Source: Dehalococcoidales bacterium
GTDB lineage: Bacteria; Chloroflexota; Dehalococcoidia; Dehalococcoidales; Fen-1064
Assembly: GCA_020342155.1 (NCBI GenBank)
Contig: CP070842.1
Span: 1,236,594 to 1,291,275 of the forward strand
Reading direction: 5' to 3'
Length of the DNA stretch: 54,682 nt
Under the pieces are notes generated by a model. That model was given only the letters and a program-made list of their open reading frames with translations, did not search any database and was not told where the DNA came from. Numbering within the stretch: position 1 is the stretch's first letter; each line of letters starts with the position of its first letter. Below, in pieces: positions 36,916 to 47,975 of the stretch. A program made the position numbers and the translations under genes.

Positions 36916-39639
36916 ATGAATCAACGGCTGGTACTTTTCGACGGTAATGCCCTAGTGCACCGTGCCTACCATGCTATGAAGGATACCAGACCATTGACCA
37001 CCAAAAGTGGTGAGGTGGTCAGCGGTGTCTACGTCTTTACCCTGATGCTACTCAAGGTACTTGATGACCTGAAGCCCACCCACTACGCCATCGCCTTTGA
37101 TACGCGGGCACCGACCTTCCGCCATGAGATGTTCGCCGAGTACAAGGCACACCGCCCCCCTACCCCCAACGAGTTAATACAACAGATGGACCGGGTCAGA
37201 CAACTGGTCGATGCCTTTCACATGCCCGTATACGAACTTGACGGCTATGAGGCTGATGACGTTCTCGGCACTCTTAGTCGCCAGGCGGCGGAACAGGGTG
37301 TTGAGACCATCATCGTCACCGGCGATGCCGACACGATGCAGCTGGTCACGGAGCAGGTCAAGGTACTTTACCCAAGACCGAGAGGAACTTTCAGTGACAT
37401 TGACCTCTACAATGAAGCCGCCGTGAACGAGAAATACGGTGTCAGTCCGGAACATATCCCCGACTACAAGGCCCTACTCGGCGACCCATCGGACAACATC
37501 CCAGGTGTTCCCGGCATTGGCAAGAAGACGGCTGCCAAGCTCATCCAGGAGTTCGGTGGCATCGACGATATCTATACCCATGTCGACGAAGTTACCCCTC
37601 CAAAGACACAGGAAATCCTCCGAGAAAACGAAAGTACCGCCCGCCAGAGCAAAAAACTGGCCACTATCGTTACCGAAACGCCGGTAACCATCAACCTGGA
37701 CGAGTGCCGCACGAGCAACTACGACCGTCACCGCGTTACCGACCTTTTCCGTGAGCTTGAGTTCACCAGCCTGATGGACAAATTACCCGAGGGGGGTGAA
37801 AGCACCACAGAACCGGCTATCAGGGTTGGCGTAGAGCCACCTCCAAAGCAGGACTACCACGACATCACCAACTCAGAGGATTTTGATACTCTGTTGAACC
37901 GGCTCTCAGCTGCCAAGACCTTTACCTTTGATCTCGAAACAACCGGACTGGACACCATAAAGGACCAGCCCGTCGGCATCTCGGTCTCACCGGTGCCCGG
38001 GGAGGCCTATTACATACCAGTCGGTCACGTCGGTTGGGGGCATGTTGAACAGTTACCATTGGAACAGGTCCTCGACCGATTGAGGCCACTCTTCGAGGAC
38101 ACTGCCCTGGCCAAGATTGCACATAACGGTAAATTCGACATGACGATACTGGCCGAGAGCGGGGTTAATGTCAACAACCTGGCATCCGATACGATGATTG
38201 CCGCCCATCTGCTCAGCGAAAAGTCACTGGGTCTCAAGGCCTTAGCCTTCCAGCGTCTTGGTGTTGAGATGATGCCGATAACCGACCTTATCGGTACGGG
38301 CGCCAGGCAAATCTCAATGTCCCAGGTACCGATAGAACAGGCGGCAGAATACGCCTGCGCCGATGCCGATATCACCGGGCGACTGAACGAAGTCCTGCAA
38401 CCGGAGCTACACCGGGAAGGGCTATGGCAACTTTTCTCTGATGTCGAAATGCCGCTGGTGCCGGTACTGGTCCATATGGAAAGGAGCGGTATCGCTCTTG
38501 ATACGAAGTTATTATCCGAGATGTCACTGCACCTCGGGCAGCAATTGCTGGAACTGGAGAAGGATATATATAACAGTGTAGGACACCAGTTCAACATCAA
38601 CTCGCCCAAACAACTGGGCTCAGTCCTCTTCGAGGAACTACAACTACCCGGAACAAAGCGAAAGGGCAGTTATTCCACAGCAGCATCGGTACTGGAAGAA
38701 CTCCGTGAAGTTCATCCGGTAACGGGCTTCGTTCTCGATTACCGCCAGCTCTCCAAGCTAAAGTCAACCTATATCGACGCTTTGCCAGAACTGGTCAATT
38801 CGAAAACGGGGCGAGTCCATACCAGCTTCAACCAGACAAGAACCGCCACCGGTCGCCTCTCCTCAAGCGATCCTAACCTCCAGAACATCCCCATCCGGGG
38901 CGAGCAGGGGAAGCAGATAAGAGGGGCCTTCATTGCCCCTGCCGGTTCCTGCCTTTTCGGTACTGACTATTCGCAGATTGATCTGCGCGCCCTCGCTCAT
39001 TTATCGCAGGACAAGAACCTGCTGGCTGCCTTCCAGCACGATGAAGATATCCATGCGGCCACAGCCGCTCAACTTTTCGGCGTCAGTACCGCCGATGTCA
39101 CACCCGACATGCGCCGCCTGGCGAAGACAGTCAACTTCGGCGTCATCTACGGGATGAGCGAGTACGGACTAGAACAGGCAACCGAGCTGTCCCGGGAGGA
39201 GGCTGCCAAGTTCATTGAGGCCTACTTCGAGAAATACCCTGGAGTAACACGGTACCTTGAATCCACCAAGCAGCAGGCCCGGGAAACAGGAAACGTGCAG
39301 ACACTGCTCGGCAGGAAACGCACCATCGCCGAAATAAACTCATCCAACCGTCAGGTGAGAGAAGCCGCGGAACGCATGGCCATAAATATGCCGGTGCAGG
39401 GTACATCTGCAGACATAATCAAGGTGGCTATGGTCAACCTGTACCAGGAGATGAAACAGCGCGACCTGAAGAGCAAGATGCTGCTCCAGGTACATGATGA
39501 GCTTGTCTTTGAGGTACCGCGGGAGGAACTTGCCGAGATGGCCGAACTCGTCCCCCGCTTGATGTCCACGGCCCTCGAACTCAGCGTTCCCCTGAAAGTG
39601 GATACCAAGACCGGCAGTAACTGGGGAGAGATGGAATAA
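36916..39639 (+). CDS. polA: DNA polymerase I
   Basis: Family A polymerase for Okazaki fragment maturation and repair. Three domains are intact: 5'-3' exonuclease (about 1-290, LFDGNALVHRAYHA, GYEADDVLGTL, LGDPSDNIPGVPGIG); a 3'-5' exonuclease that keeps its acidic residues (FDLETTGLD, AHNGKFD, YACADADIT), so proofreading is likely; and polymerase (TDYSQIDLRALAHLS, RRLAKTVNFGVIYGMSEYG, QVHDELVFEVP). The O-helix has Phe, not Tyr, at the ddNTP-discrimination site. Length (907) is normal. The message is probably leaderless. A small membrane ORF and mutM follow. Confidence 0.99.
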   Translation: MNQRLVLFDGNALVHRAYHAMKDTRPLTTKSGEVVSGVYVFTLMLLKVLDDLKPTHYAIAFDTRAPTFRHEMFAEYKAHRPPTPNELIQQMDRVRQLVDAFHMPVYELDGYEADDVLGTLSRQAAEQGVETIIVTGDADTMQLVTEQVKVLYPRPRGTFSDIDLYNEAAVNEKYGVSPEHIPDYKALLGDPSDNIPGVPGIGKKTAAKLIQEFGGIDDIYTHVDEVTPPKTQEILRENESTARQSKKLATIVTETPVTINLDECRTSNYDRHRVTDLFRELEFTSLMDKLPEGGESTTEPAIRVGVEPPPKQDYHDITNSEDFDTLLNRLSAAKTFTFDLETTGLDTIKDQPVGISVSPVPGEAYYIPVGHVGWGHVEQLPLEQVLDRLRPLFEDTALAKIAHNGKFDMTILAESGVNVNNLASDTMIAAHLLSEKSLGLKALAFQRLGVEMMPITDLIGTGARQISMSQVPIEQAAEYACADADITGRLNEVLQPELHREGLWQLFSDVEMPLVPVLVHMERSGIALDTKLLSEMSLHLGQQLLELEKDIYNSVGHQFNINSPKQLGSVLFEELQLPGTKRKGSYSTAASVLEELREVHPVTGFVLDYRQLSKLKSTYIDALPELVNSKTGRVHTSFNQTRTATGRLSSSDPNLQNIPIRGEQGKQIRGAFIAPAGSCLFGTDYSQIDLRALAHLSQDKNLLAAFQHDEDIHAATAAQLFGVSTADVTPDMRRLAKTVNFGVIYGMSEYGLEQATELSREEAAKFIEAYFEKYPGVTRYLESTKQQARETGNVQTLLGRKRTIAEINSSNRQVREAAERMAINMPVQGTSADIIKVAMVNLYQEMKQRDLKSKMLLQVHDELVFEVPREELAEMAELVPRLMSTALELSVPLKVDTKTGSNWGEME

Positions 39640-39653
39640 CCACGCAAGTGTTG

Positions 39654-39794
39654 ATGAGCAGACTGCACCCTGGTATCTACGCCCTTTTCTTCATTTTATT
39701 CGGACGGATACTCGCTTTCGGCATTTCTATATACAAGCGTTATTTTGAACGTACCCAGATTAAGTCAGAGGTGAAAAGTGCCCGAGCTTCCTGA
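39654..39794 (+). CDS. Small single-helix membrane protein (46 residues)
   Basis: Not recognised. The 138-base gap between polA and mutM is entirely open in this frame. The product would have a hydrophobic helix (about residues 7-27, GIYALFFILFGRILAFGISI) followed by a basic tail (YKRYFERTQIKSEVKSARAS), typical of a small inner-membrane protein with its C-terminus inside. In-frame TTG and GTG codons lie one and two codons earlier. There is no ribosome-binding site; it starts 15 bases after the polA stop and runs 17 bases into mutM, so it would rely on coupling. It may be chance. Confidence 0.45.
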   Translation: MSRLHPGIYALFFILFGRILAFGISIYKRYFERTQIKSEVKSARAS

Positions 39795-40599
39795 AGTCGA
39801 GACGGTAAAGAACGAACTGCTCCCCTTTGTGGTTGGCCGGTACATCACCGGCGTGACCCTGGTGTGGGAAGGTATAGTCAAAGAGCCTTCAGTTGATGAG
39901 TTCTGTTCCCGCATCATTGGGCAGGAGATAACCGTCATTACCAGGCGCGGTAAGTATCTCTTTTTCCACCTGGGCAGTCAAGATTTCCTGCTAATTCATC
40001 TAAAAATGACCGGCTCGTTGGTCGTCAATCAGGATCCGCCAGAGCCACTAAAGTTCGTCCGTGCCATCATTCACCTCGACAACGCTACCAGTATCTATTT
40101 CCGCGACCCGCGCAAGTTCGGCGTAATGCGACTCATCAAGGACACAGATACTATCGGGACCAAGCTAGGTCCGGAACCGCTGGAAGAGGGCTTCACCCCG
40201 AAAGTACTGGCGGAGCGACTGGCCAACCGCACCGCACCGATAAAGGCCGTGCTCTTAGACCAGAAGGCGATTGCCGGAATCGGTAACATGTATGCCGACG
40301 AAGCTCTGCACGCTGCCAGAATCAATCCGTGGCGGCCAGGCGGCAGCCTTACCCGACCGGAGATAAAACGCCTCCACCACGAGATACGTCGAATACTCTG
40401 GACAGCGATTGAGAACAAGGGAGCCAGCGTAGATACCTACTTCCGTCCCGACGGCTCTGAGGGTTCGGCACACTACGAATTCAAGGTGGCCCACGGCCTC
40501 GGGGGCAAGACCTGCTCCGCCTGCGGTGGCCCGATAGAGCGGGTAGTGGTACGCAACCGCGGGACCTACTACTGCCCCAGGTGCCAGCCACTTAAATGA
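39778..40599 (+). CDS. mutM: Formamidopyrimidine-DNA glycosylase
   Basis: Base-excision repair glycosylase/AP lyase for 8-oxoguanine and formamidopyrimidines. The product begins PELPEVETV after Met, giving the catalytic Pro and Glu. TRRGKYLFFHL carries the conserved Lys, and the C-terminal zinc finger is CSACGGPIERVVVRNRGTYYCPRC. It has 273 residues, as usual. The start is GTG, set by the required N-terminal Pro; AGAGGTG lies only three bases ahead. It follows polA, giving a small DNA-repair group. Confidence 0.98.
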   Translation: MPELPEVETVKNELLPFVVGRYITGVTLVWEGIVKEPSVDEFCSRIIGQEITVITRRGKYLFFHLGSQDFLLIHLKMTGSLVVNQDPPEPLKFVRAIIHLDNATSIYFRDPRKFGVMRLIKDTDTIGTKLGPEPLEEGFTPKVLAERLANRTAPIKAVLLDQKAIAGIGNMYADEALHAARINPWRPGGSLTRPEIKRLHHEIRRILWTAIENKGASVDTYFRPDGSEGSAHYEFKVAHGLGGKTCSACGGPIERVVVRNRGTYYCPRCQPLK

Positions 40600-40653
40600 T
40601 ATTTGGACTCATGCCTGCTTCTGAGGCTACATCTTTCCAAAGAAAGCCTGATA

Positions 40654-41952
40654 TCATAGATTTCTGATACGCGGCATGAACATCGTTACAAAGACGAAAA
40701 ATGCCAGAGTGGCTACACCGAAGCAGCCGATTACCAACGGAGCACTGTAAGCATCAATAAGCATCCCAATCGGCATGGCACCCAGTGGCATAAGACCGAA
40801 GGTCGTCATGAACAGGCCCGTGACCCGACCGCGCATCTCAGGCGGTGTAATTACCATTATAAGAGCCTGGCTAAACGCCATAAAAGCAGTGCCGAACGCT
40901 CCGGTGAATACCAGAACCACCAGTGACGGGACGAAGGTATTAGGGCCAGCAACAGCGCCAAAGAGCGCCAGCGCCGCCCCGAAACCCATCGCTGAGCCGA
41001 CAAGGACACGACCCTTGTACCGGTAATTACCCAGCGAAGCAACCGTCAGAGCACCAACAACCGCACCCGCACCCTGCGCGGTGCCCATGAATCCCAGCTC
41101 AGTAGGCCCAACCAGAAATACGTCCCTCTGAAACACCGGCAGGAAATTGACATAGGGCAGTGCTAGGACGACCGGAATAACACTTACAATCAGCAGTTGA
41201 AGGACAGTACGGTCACGGCGGAGGTAGCGTAGCCCATCCAACGCGTCCCTAGCAACCGAGGTCGAGGCCGATACCACAGCCTTACCCTTAATCGGAATCA
41301 TGAGGAGGAACAGGGCGAAAATACCGTAGCCAAAGAACTTGATGTAATAAGCCGGCCCTGTCCCGAAAGCACCAATAACCACGCCAGCCAGTGATGGGCC
41401 AATAACGCGGGTCATACTCATTATCCCCGAATTCAGTGACAGGGCGTTTATCAGGTTCTCATCACCTACAAGGTGAGGAACGTAGGACTGTCTCGCCGGC
41501 ATACTGAAGCCGGCAATGATGCCCACGGCCAGGGAACTGACGACGATATGCCAGACCGCGATAAGCCCGGTAGAAATCATCACACCGATAAACAGTGCGA
41601 AAACACCAATGCCAAGCTGTCCAACCATCAGCAGGTTCCGTTTCGCCAGGCGGTCGGCGGCAACACCTCCGGCGAGCGAGCAGAAAAGCATGGAGACACC
41701 AAGCGCAACACTAACGTAGCCGATGGCCGTCGCCTGGTCGGTCAAATGATAGACCAGGTAGTTCTGGGTGAATTGCTGCATCTGCAGCGCCGTGGTAGCA
41801 ATCAGTGATCCGATGGCAAAGATGCGGAAATTTCGATTCTTCAGCGAAGCAAAGGCAACAAACCAGTCTCGCCTCTTTTCGGGATAATCAGATGAGCCCC
41901 CTCCCGCACTACCCGCAGCCGTGTCCTCGCCCGCGTTAAAGTCCTTCCGCAT
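40654..41952 (-). CDS. MFS transporter (EntS-like exporter type)
   Basis: A 432-residue facilitator with about 12 helices. The hydrophilic N-terminus (about 1-30) precedes FRIFAIGSLIATTALQMQQFTQNYLVYHLT, in two pieces, typical of the MFS_3/EntS-like group that exports siderophores or drugs. GGVAADRLAKRNLLMVG is the loop 2-3 signature and PARQSYVPHLVGDENLINALSLNSG the central loop motif. Substrate is not predictable, and no siderophore genes are present. Confidence 0.92.
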   Translation of the reverse strand: MRKDFNAGEDTAAGSAGGGSSDYPEKRRDWFVAFASLKNRNFRIFAIGSLIATTALQMQQFTQNYLVYHLTDQATAIGYVSVALGVSMLFCSLAGGVAADRLAKRNLLMVGQLGIGVFALFIGVMISTGLIAVWHIVVSSLAVGIIAGFSMPARQSYVPHLVGDENLINALSLNSGIMSMTRVIGPSLAGVVIGAFGTGPAYYIKFFGYGIFALFLLMIPIKGKAVVSASTSVARDALDGLRYLRRDRTVLQLLIVSVIPVVLALPYVNFLPVFQRDVFLVGPTELGFMGTAQGAGAVVGALTVASLGNYRYKGRVLVGSAMGFGAALALFGAVAGPNTFVPSLVVLVFTGAFGTAFMAFSQALIMVITPPEMRGRVTGLFMTTFGLMPLGAMPIGMLIDAYSAPLVIGCFGVATLAFFVFVTMFMPRIRNL

Positions 41953-42114
41953 GGATGATATCAGTCCTTCCTCAGGGTACGGTAAGCAGCTCCCTCTTAA
42001 TGAGGCGGCCTCCGGTTCATACCTGGCCTCGATAATACGTAGAGGTTGCCGACATTATGGGGGATACTTTATTAATCATAGCATAAATCCCCGCTGGCCT
42101 TACAGCAGGCCATG

Positions 42115-42123
42115 TGATACAAT
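42115..42123 (+). promoter_or_regulatory. Extended -10 promoter for the small basic protein
   Basis: TGA precedes TACAAT (42118-42123). No good -35 box; instead an inverted repeat TGGCCT/AGGCCA (42095-42112) lies where it would be, a possible control site. Confidence 0.45.
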
Positions 42124-42161
42124 TGAGCTAGATCGAACGTGTAAGGGAATAATATCTACCA

Positions 42162-42275
42162 ATGACTGCTAAGAAAGCCCCGGACCTAGAAACATTCGTT
42201 AAGAACGTAAACAAGAAGGACAAGCGTAACGGTCTAAAAATCCGCTTCGCCTTTGTCAAGCGCAAGAGAAGATAG
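42162..42275 (+). CDS. Small highly basic protein (37 residues)
   Basis: Not recognised. The product starts MTAKKAPDLETFVKNV and ends in FVKRKRR; 14 of 37 residues are Lys or Arg. An extended -10 promoter lies about 40 bases upstream and AAGGGA 13 bases upstream. Its size and charge suit a nucleic-acid- or ribosome-binding peptide, comparable in character to small ribosomal proteins, but I cannot name a family. It ends ten bases before the convergent DUF502 stop. Comparison with related genomes would decide whether it is real. Confidence 0.5.
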   Translation: MTAKKAPDLETFVKNVNKKDKRNGLKIRFAFVKRKRR

Positions 42276-42285
42276 AACCGCTATA

Positions 42286-42948
42286 TCAACCCGTCCCCGG
42301 CTCAAAGAAACTACCTCCCACAAACAGTTTATCGCTGACCTCCTGGATTGACACCCGGCCACCAGACACGACCATTTTCAAGGCGTCATCGACCGACAAG
42401 TCGGTCCGGATTACCTGGTCCTCGCTGAGTATCTGCAGGAAGCCCGAGGTCGGGTTGGGGGAGGTCGGTATAAAGATATTAAGCAGTTTCCTGCCGGACT
42501 CATCAGACGTTTCATTGGTAATAAAGCCAAGTGTTCTCGTACCCCTCCTGGGGAATTCAACCAGCACCACCTGCATGAAACCAGTCTTGTCGGGCGCGGC
42601 GAAGGCCTGCACGATTTGACGGATACCGTTGTAGAGGTATTGGGCTATTGGTACCCTGTTGAGCAGGCTCTCACCGTAGCGAAGCAGTCTCCGTCCCAGT
42701 ATGTTGCTGACTATTATACCGATAATGAAAATCAGCACTATGGTTATCGCGAAGCCAACTCCGGGTATCTCTTTATTGAATATAGGTTCGATTAAGTAAG
42801 GCTGGAGAAAACCATCTACCCACATAAAAATCCAAATCAGTATCCACACAGTAAGACCAAGCGGCAAAGCAACGATAAAACCCCTGAAAAAATATGTCCA
42901 AAGCTTCCTGCCTGCCCATTTTAAAGTAGCCGTTATTCTTCCCATCAT
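42286..42948 (-). CDS. DUF502 family membrane protein
   Basis: A 220-residue protein with two strong transmembrane segments (about residues 20-45, GFIVALPLGLTVWILIWIFMWV in part; and about 65-85, GFAITIVLIFIIGIIVSNILG). It then has RVPIAQYLYNGIRQIVQAF, VLVEFPRRGTRTLGFIT and FIPTSPNPTSGFL, the landmarks of the DUF502 family. This family is widespread, with no established biochemical role in bacteria. Two ATG codons start the protein; AGGGG lies close upstream of both. Confidence 0.92.
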   Translation of the reverse strand: MMGRITATLKWAGRKLWTYFFRGFIVALPLGLTVWILIWIFMWVDGFLQPYLIEPIFNKEIPGVGFAITIVLIFIIGIIVSNILGRRLLRYGESLLNRVPIAQYLYNGIRQIVQAFAAPDKTGFMQVVLVEFPRRGTRTLGFITNETSDESGRKLLNIFIPTSPNPTSGFLQILSEDQVIRTDLSVDDALKMVVSGGRVSIQEVSDKLFVGGSFFEPGTG

Positions 42949-43089
42949 TACCCCTGCCCTCCTTATCGCTCGAGCACCTAATTACTATGGTAACAATACT
43001 GGCAGTCCACCAGCAACAAACGAATGAACCACTCACCGACCACAAGTACAGGAAAGTAGACCTCCGCTACAGGGACGACCATTCGATAT

Positions 43090-44094
43090 TCACTCACGAG
43101 CCAGATCGGCTGTTGAGAAAAACGGCTGGTCGGCACGCTCAAAGTCAGGCAGGTAGCTGTCCGATGACTCCATCTCCTGGCCCCAGCCGTTTTCCAGTCC
43201 CAAGCGCTCTGTCAATTCGATAACCTCCGAATATTCGGCCGTGGTTAGCCTTCGTGAGAGGGCAGGAATTCGTGAGGCCCGGTGAGTTGGATAGTACTGG
43301 CACATAATACTCACCGTAACCGCTGGAGAGACCTTATTGACCAGCCAGGTGAGTGATGCCTCACTGCCGGCCAGGCCGTTGGGGAGCACCAGGTGACGCA
43401 CAATCAGCCCCCTTCGGGCCAGTCCAGCCTCATCCAGAACCAGCTTACCCACCTGCCGGTACATCTCCTGAATAGCGGCACGGGCATGCCTTGTATAATC
43501 GACTACCCGGGAGAATTTCCTCGCCCATCTGTCCGAACCATATCTGAGGTCCGCCAGGTAGACATCTACTATGCCATCGAGCTTTCTCAGGGAACTGAGG
43601 GAGTCATAGCTGCTGGTATTGTAGACCAGTGGCAGGCGAAGGCCCAGTGGTACTGCCTCCAGCACTGTCCGTACTAGCTGCGGGACAAGGTGTGAGGGAG
43701 AGACAAAGTTGATATTGTGGCAATCCAGCTCATTCTGAAGATACATGATACGCTTGGCTAGGGTACGGAAATCCAGTTCAGTAAACAGCCGTTTTTTACG
43801 TGGCTGGCTTATCTGGTGGTTCTGGCAGTAAGCACACCGCAGGTTACAGTTGCCAAAGAATACCGTCCCCGAGCCGCGTGTCCCTGAAATAGCCGGCTCC
43901 TCACCTTGGTGGCTACAGACCGTTGCTACGACGGGCAGATATTCGGAACGACAGAACCCCCGCTCGCCTTCAAGCCGATTAGCACGACATTCCCGGGGGC
44001 AGATATCACACGAGACCATCCGGGCTTCCAGGTCTTCGGCACGGCGCTTCAGCTCACCTGATTCGTATAGGGCAATGTATCCCGACTCCAACAA
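43090..44094 (-). CDS. Radical SAM protein, PflX/PflA-like
   Basis: The SAM 4Fe-4S motif is FFGNCNLRCAYCQNHQIS (CxxxCxxC, about residues 74-91). Upstream a cysteine-rich stretch CDICPRECRANR then GFCRSE is typical of the COG1313 (PflX) branch, which resembles pyruvate formate-lyase activases and may bind further metal. NFVSPSHLVPQLV and the later VRHLVLPNGLAGSEA are conserved in type. Partner protein unknown; no glycyl-radical enzyme lies nearby. Length 334 is normal. Confidence 0.9.
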   Translation of the reverse strand: MLESGYIALYESGELKRRAEDLEARMVSCDICPRECRANRLEGERGFCRSEYLPVVATVCSHQGEEPAISGTRGSGTVFFGNCNLRCAYCQNHQISQPRKKRLFTELDFRTLAKRIMYLQNELDCHNINFVSPSHLVPQLVRTVLEAVPLGLRLPLVYNTSSYDSLSSLRKLDGIVDVYLADLRYGSDRWARKFSRVVDYTRHARAAIQEMYRQVGKLVLDEAGLARRGLIVRHLVLPNGLAGSEASLTWLVNKVSPAVTVSIMCQYYPTHRASRIPALSRRLTTAEYSEVIELTERLGLENGWGQEMESSDSYLPDFERADQPFFSTADLARE

Positions 44095-44133
44095 CCGCCT
44101 CCTCCATCTCCACGCCGCTTAATTCCTGTGAGG

Positions 44134-46144
<2,011 letters not shown>

Positions 46145-46171
46145 ATCTATACTCCCTTTTACGATATTGTA

Positions 46172-46300
46172 TTAACCTTGCATATTTTCGGAGCTCGAGG
46201 CTGCTTCTACAAAGGCAGTAATAAGAGGATGTGGCCGTCCTTTTAATTCATCCCTTATCCCCTGTACCATACCCTGAACTATTACGCCTAATTCTACCAT
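46172..46300 (-). pseudogene. Short ORF, possible remnant of a CTP synthase C-terminus
   Basis: A 42-residue reading frame ends GIRDELKGRPHPLITAFVEAAS and a few further residues. This resembles the CTP synthase C-terminus, where HPEF-x-S-RP-x-RPHPLF-x-x-FVxAA is usual, but the glutaminase HPE motif is absent. The frame extends a little upstream without a further start. It may be a decayed gene end, or a real small ORF, or a chance likeness. The rest of the 437-base gap (to 46581) shows no gene; it holds the palindrome ACCTTAAGGT (46529-46538). Confidence 0.25.
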
Positions 46301-46581
46301 CTCACCCACCAATATTCCAGCTAATATGCCCGCTCATACGACGAGTTACACCCCACATTCTCTGATGTATTTACCCTACCTCCATATTAGGTGTTAATGA
46401 TGTAAGGAGAATATAGCCCTTTCAGATAGATGTTATTGATATGGTAGACGTAAATAGAACAATATTTGACCTCCGAGGGTCCCATTAATGGTTCGGTTTA
46501 GTCCTCAACAGAAATAAACGTCATGATAACCTTAAGGTAGACAGGAAGAATCACGAACGAAAACGAAGAAGATAGTAGTAG

Positions 46582-46962
46582 ATGATTAAAGCAATCTTCG
46601 AGAGGCTTAATTACGGGGAAAAAGGTTTTACCCTGATTGAGCTACTGGTGGTGGTTACCATTCTTGGAGCACTGGCGGGTGTGGCTATTCCCCAATTCGG
46701 AAAATTCATAGGTGAGGGGGAAACTGAAGCTGCGGAAACGGACCTGCACAACATCCAGGTAGCAGTAACGGCGCTCATGGCTGACCAGAATATTAACTTA
46801 CTGGATGCTGGTGCTTATCCCATAATTACAAGTGATATGGACGACATCACACTAAATGGTGTACCACTAAGTGACTATATAACAGGTCTGAATGCTGACG
46901 GTACTGTAAAATCCGGTACCACTTATAGCTTTACACAAGACGGTCAAGTATCATTCCCTTAG
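46582..46962 (+). CDS. Type IV pilin-like (pseudopilin) protein
   Basis: A 126-residue class III-signal protein. The leader MIKAIFERLNYGEKG is cut before FTLIELLVVVTILGALAGVAIPQF, which has the conserved Glu5 and forms the N-terminal helix; the rest is a small globular domain with TDLHNIQVAVTALMAD and a beta-rich end. Pilins of this kind form type IV pili or secretion pseudopili, but no pilus assembly ATPase, prepilin peptidase or platform gene lies in the window. There is only weak ribosome-binding sequence (AAGAAG). A 6-bp inverted repeat (46982-46997) follows. Confidence 0.9.
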   Translation: MIKAIFERLNYGEKGFTLIELLVVVTILGALAGVAIPQFGKFIGEGETEAAETDLHNIQVAVTALMADQNINLLDAGAYPIITSDMDDITLNGVPLSDYITGLNADGTVKSGTTYSFTQDGQVSFP

Positions 46963-47037
46963 TAGTTAAAACCTCCCGGTACTCCTCCCATGAGGAGAAG
47001 TTTCCGGAATCAGCGCCGCCCATCTATTTAAACTGGC

Positions 47038-47955
47038 TCAACCGATGTCCTCAAGCGCTTGCTCAAGGTCAGATGGCAGAGCAGATTCAAACTCTACATA
47101 CTCCCCAGTCGCAGGGAGACGGAACCCGAGGCGATGGGAGTGAAGGAACTGTCGCGATAGATGGGCTGATTTTACCCCATATGTGGCGTCACCAACCACC
47201 GGATGGCCGATTGCCGTCAGGTGAACTCTAATTTGGTGTGTGCGGCCGGTCTCAGGCATGACCTCAAGCAGGGTGTAGTTGTCAATATACCTGATAACAC
47301 GGTATCGGGTGCGGGCCGGCCGGCCCTGGTTTTCGGCAGCGACTGCCATACGCTTGCGATTACGCGTGTCACGCCCGATTGGTGCTTCAATAACGCCATG
47401 CTCAGGAGCGAGATGTCCCTTGACCAGCGCGAGATAGACCTTGGTCACAGTATAGGACTTGAACTGCTCAACGAGGTCAGCCTGGGCTGTTCGGTTCTTA
47501 GCTACCAGCATCACCCCGGAAGTATCCATGTCGAGCCGATGAACGATACCCGGTCGCATTGGGTCGTCGGTATCGGGAGTGAAAGATAGATAGGCAAGAA
47601 TAGCATTGACCAGTGTGTGGTCGGGATGTCCCGGCGCCGGATGTACTGGCAGCCCGGCTGGCTTGTCAATCACCAGCACATCATAATCCTCATAGAGGAT
47701 ACCGAACGGAATATCTTCCGGCTCCGGGTGGCTGGGGGCGGATGGGGGAATAGTGACTGTGATGCGGTCACCGACACTCAGTTTCAGGCTCGCCTTCGCG
47801 ACTACGCCATTGACCCTGACCATACCATCATCAATAAGCTTCTGGGCTTGAGTCCGTGTCAGTTCCGGGCAGTTCCCGGCAACGTAACGGTCAAGGCGAA
47901 TGCCCTGGCTGCCTACCACGTAACTATGCTCTCTGGAACCTGCGATTGACATCAC
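47038..47955 (-). CDS. RluA/RluD family pseudouridine synthase
   Basis: RNA-modifying enzyme converting uridine to pseudouridine, probably in 23S rRNA. An S4 RNA-binding domain (about residues 18-80, GIRLDRYVAGNCPELTRTQAQKLIDDG in part) precedes the catalytic domain with HRLDMDTSGVMLVAKN, which carries the catalytic Asp. LEVMPETGRTHQIRVHLTAIGHPVVGD is the second signature. At 305 residues it has normal length. It follows lspA by about 20 bases and is the last gene of a three-gene operon; the lspA-RluD order is common. Confidence 0.95.
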   Translation of the reverse strand: MMSIAGSREHSYVVGSQGIRLDRYVAGNCPELTRTQAQKLIDDGMVRVNGVVAKASLKLSVGDRITVTIPPSAPSHPEPEDIPFGILYEDYDVLVIDKPAGLPVHPAPGHPDHTLVNAILAYLSFTPDTDDPMRPGIVHRLDMDTSGVMLVAKNRTAQADLVEQFKSYTVTKVYLALVKGHLAPEHGVIEAPIGRDTRNRKRMAVAAENQGRPARTRYRVIRYIDNYTLLEVMPETGRTHQIRVHLTAIGHPVVGDATYGVKSAHLSRQFLHSHRLGFRLPATGEYVEFESALPSDLEQALEDIG

Positions 47956-47975
47956 TCTCGTATTAATCGGCCTGC

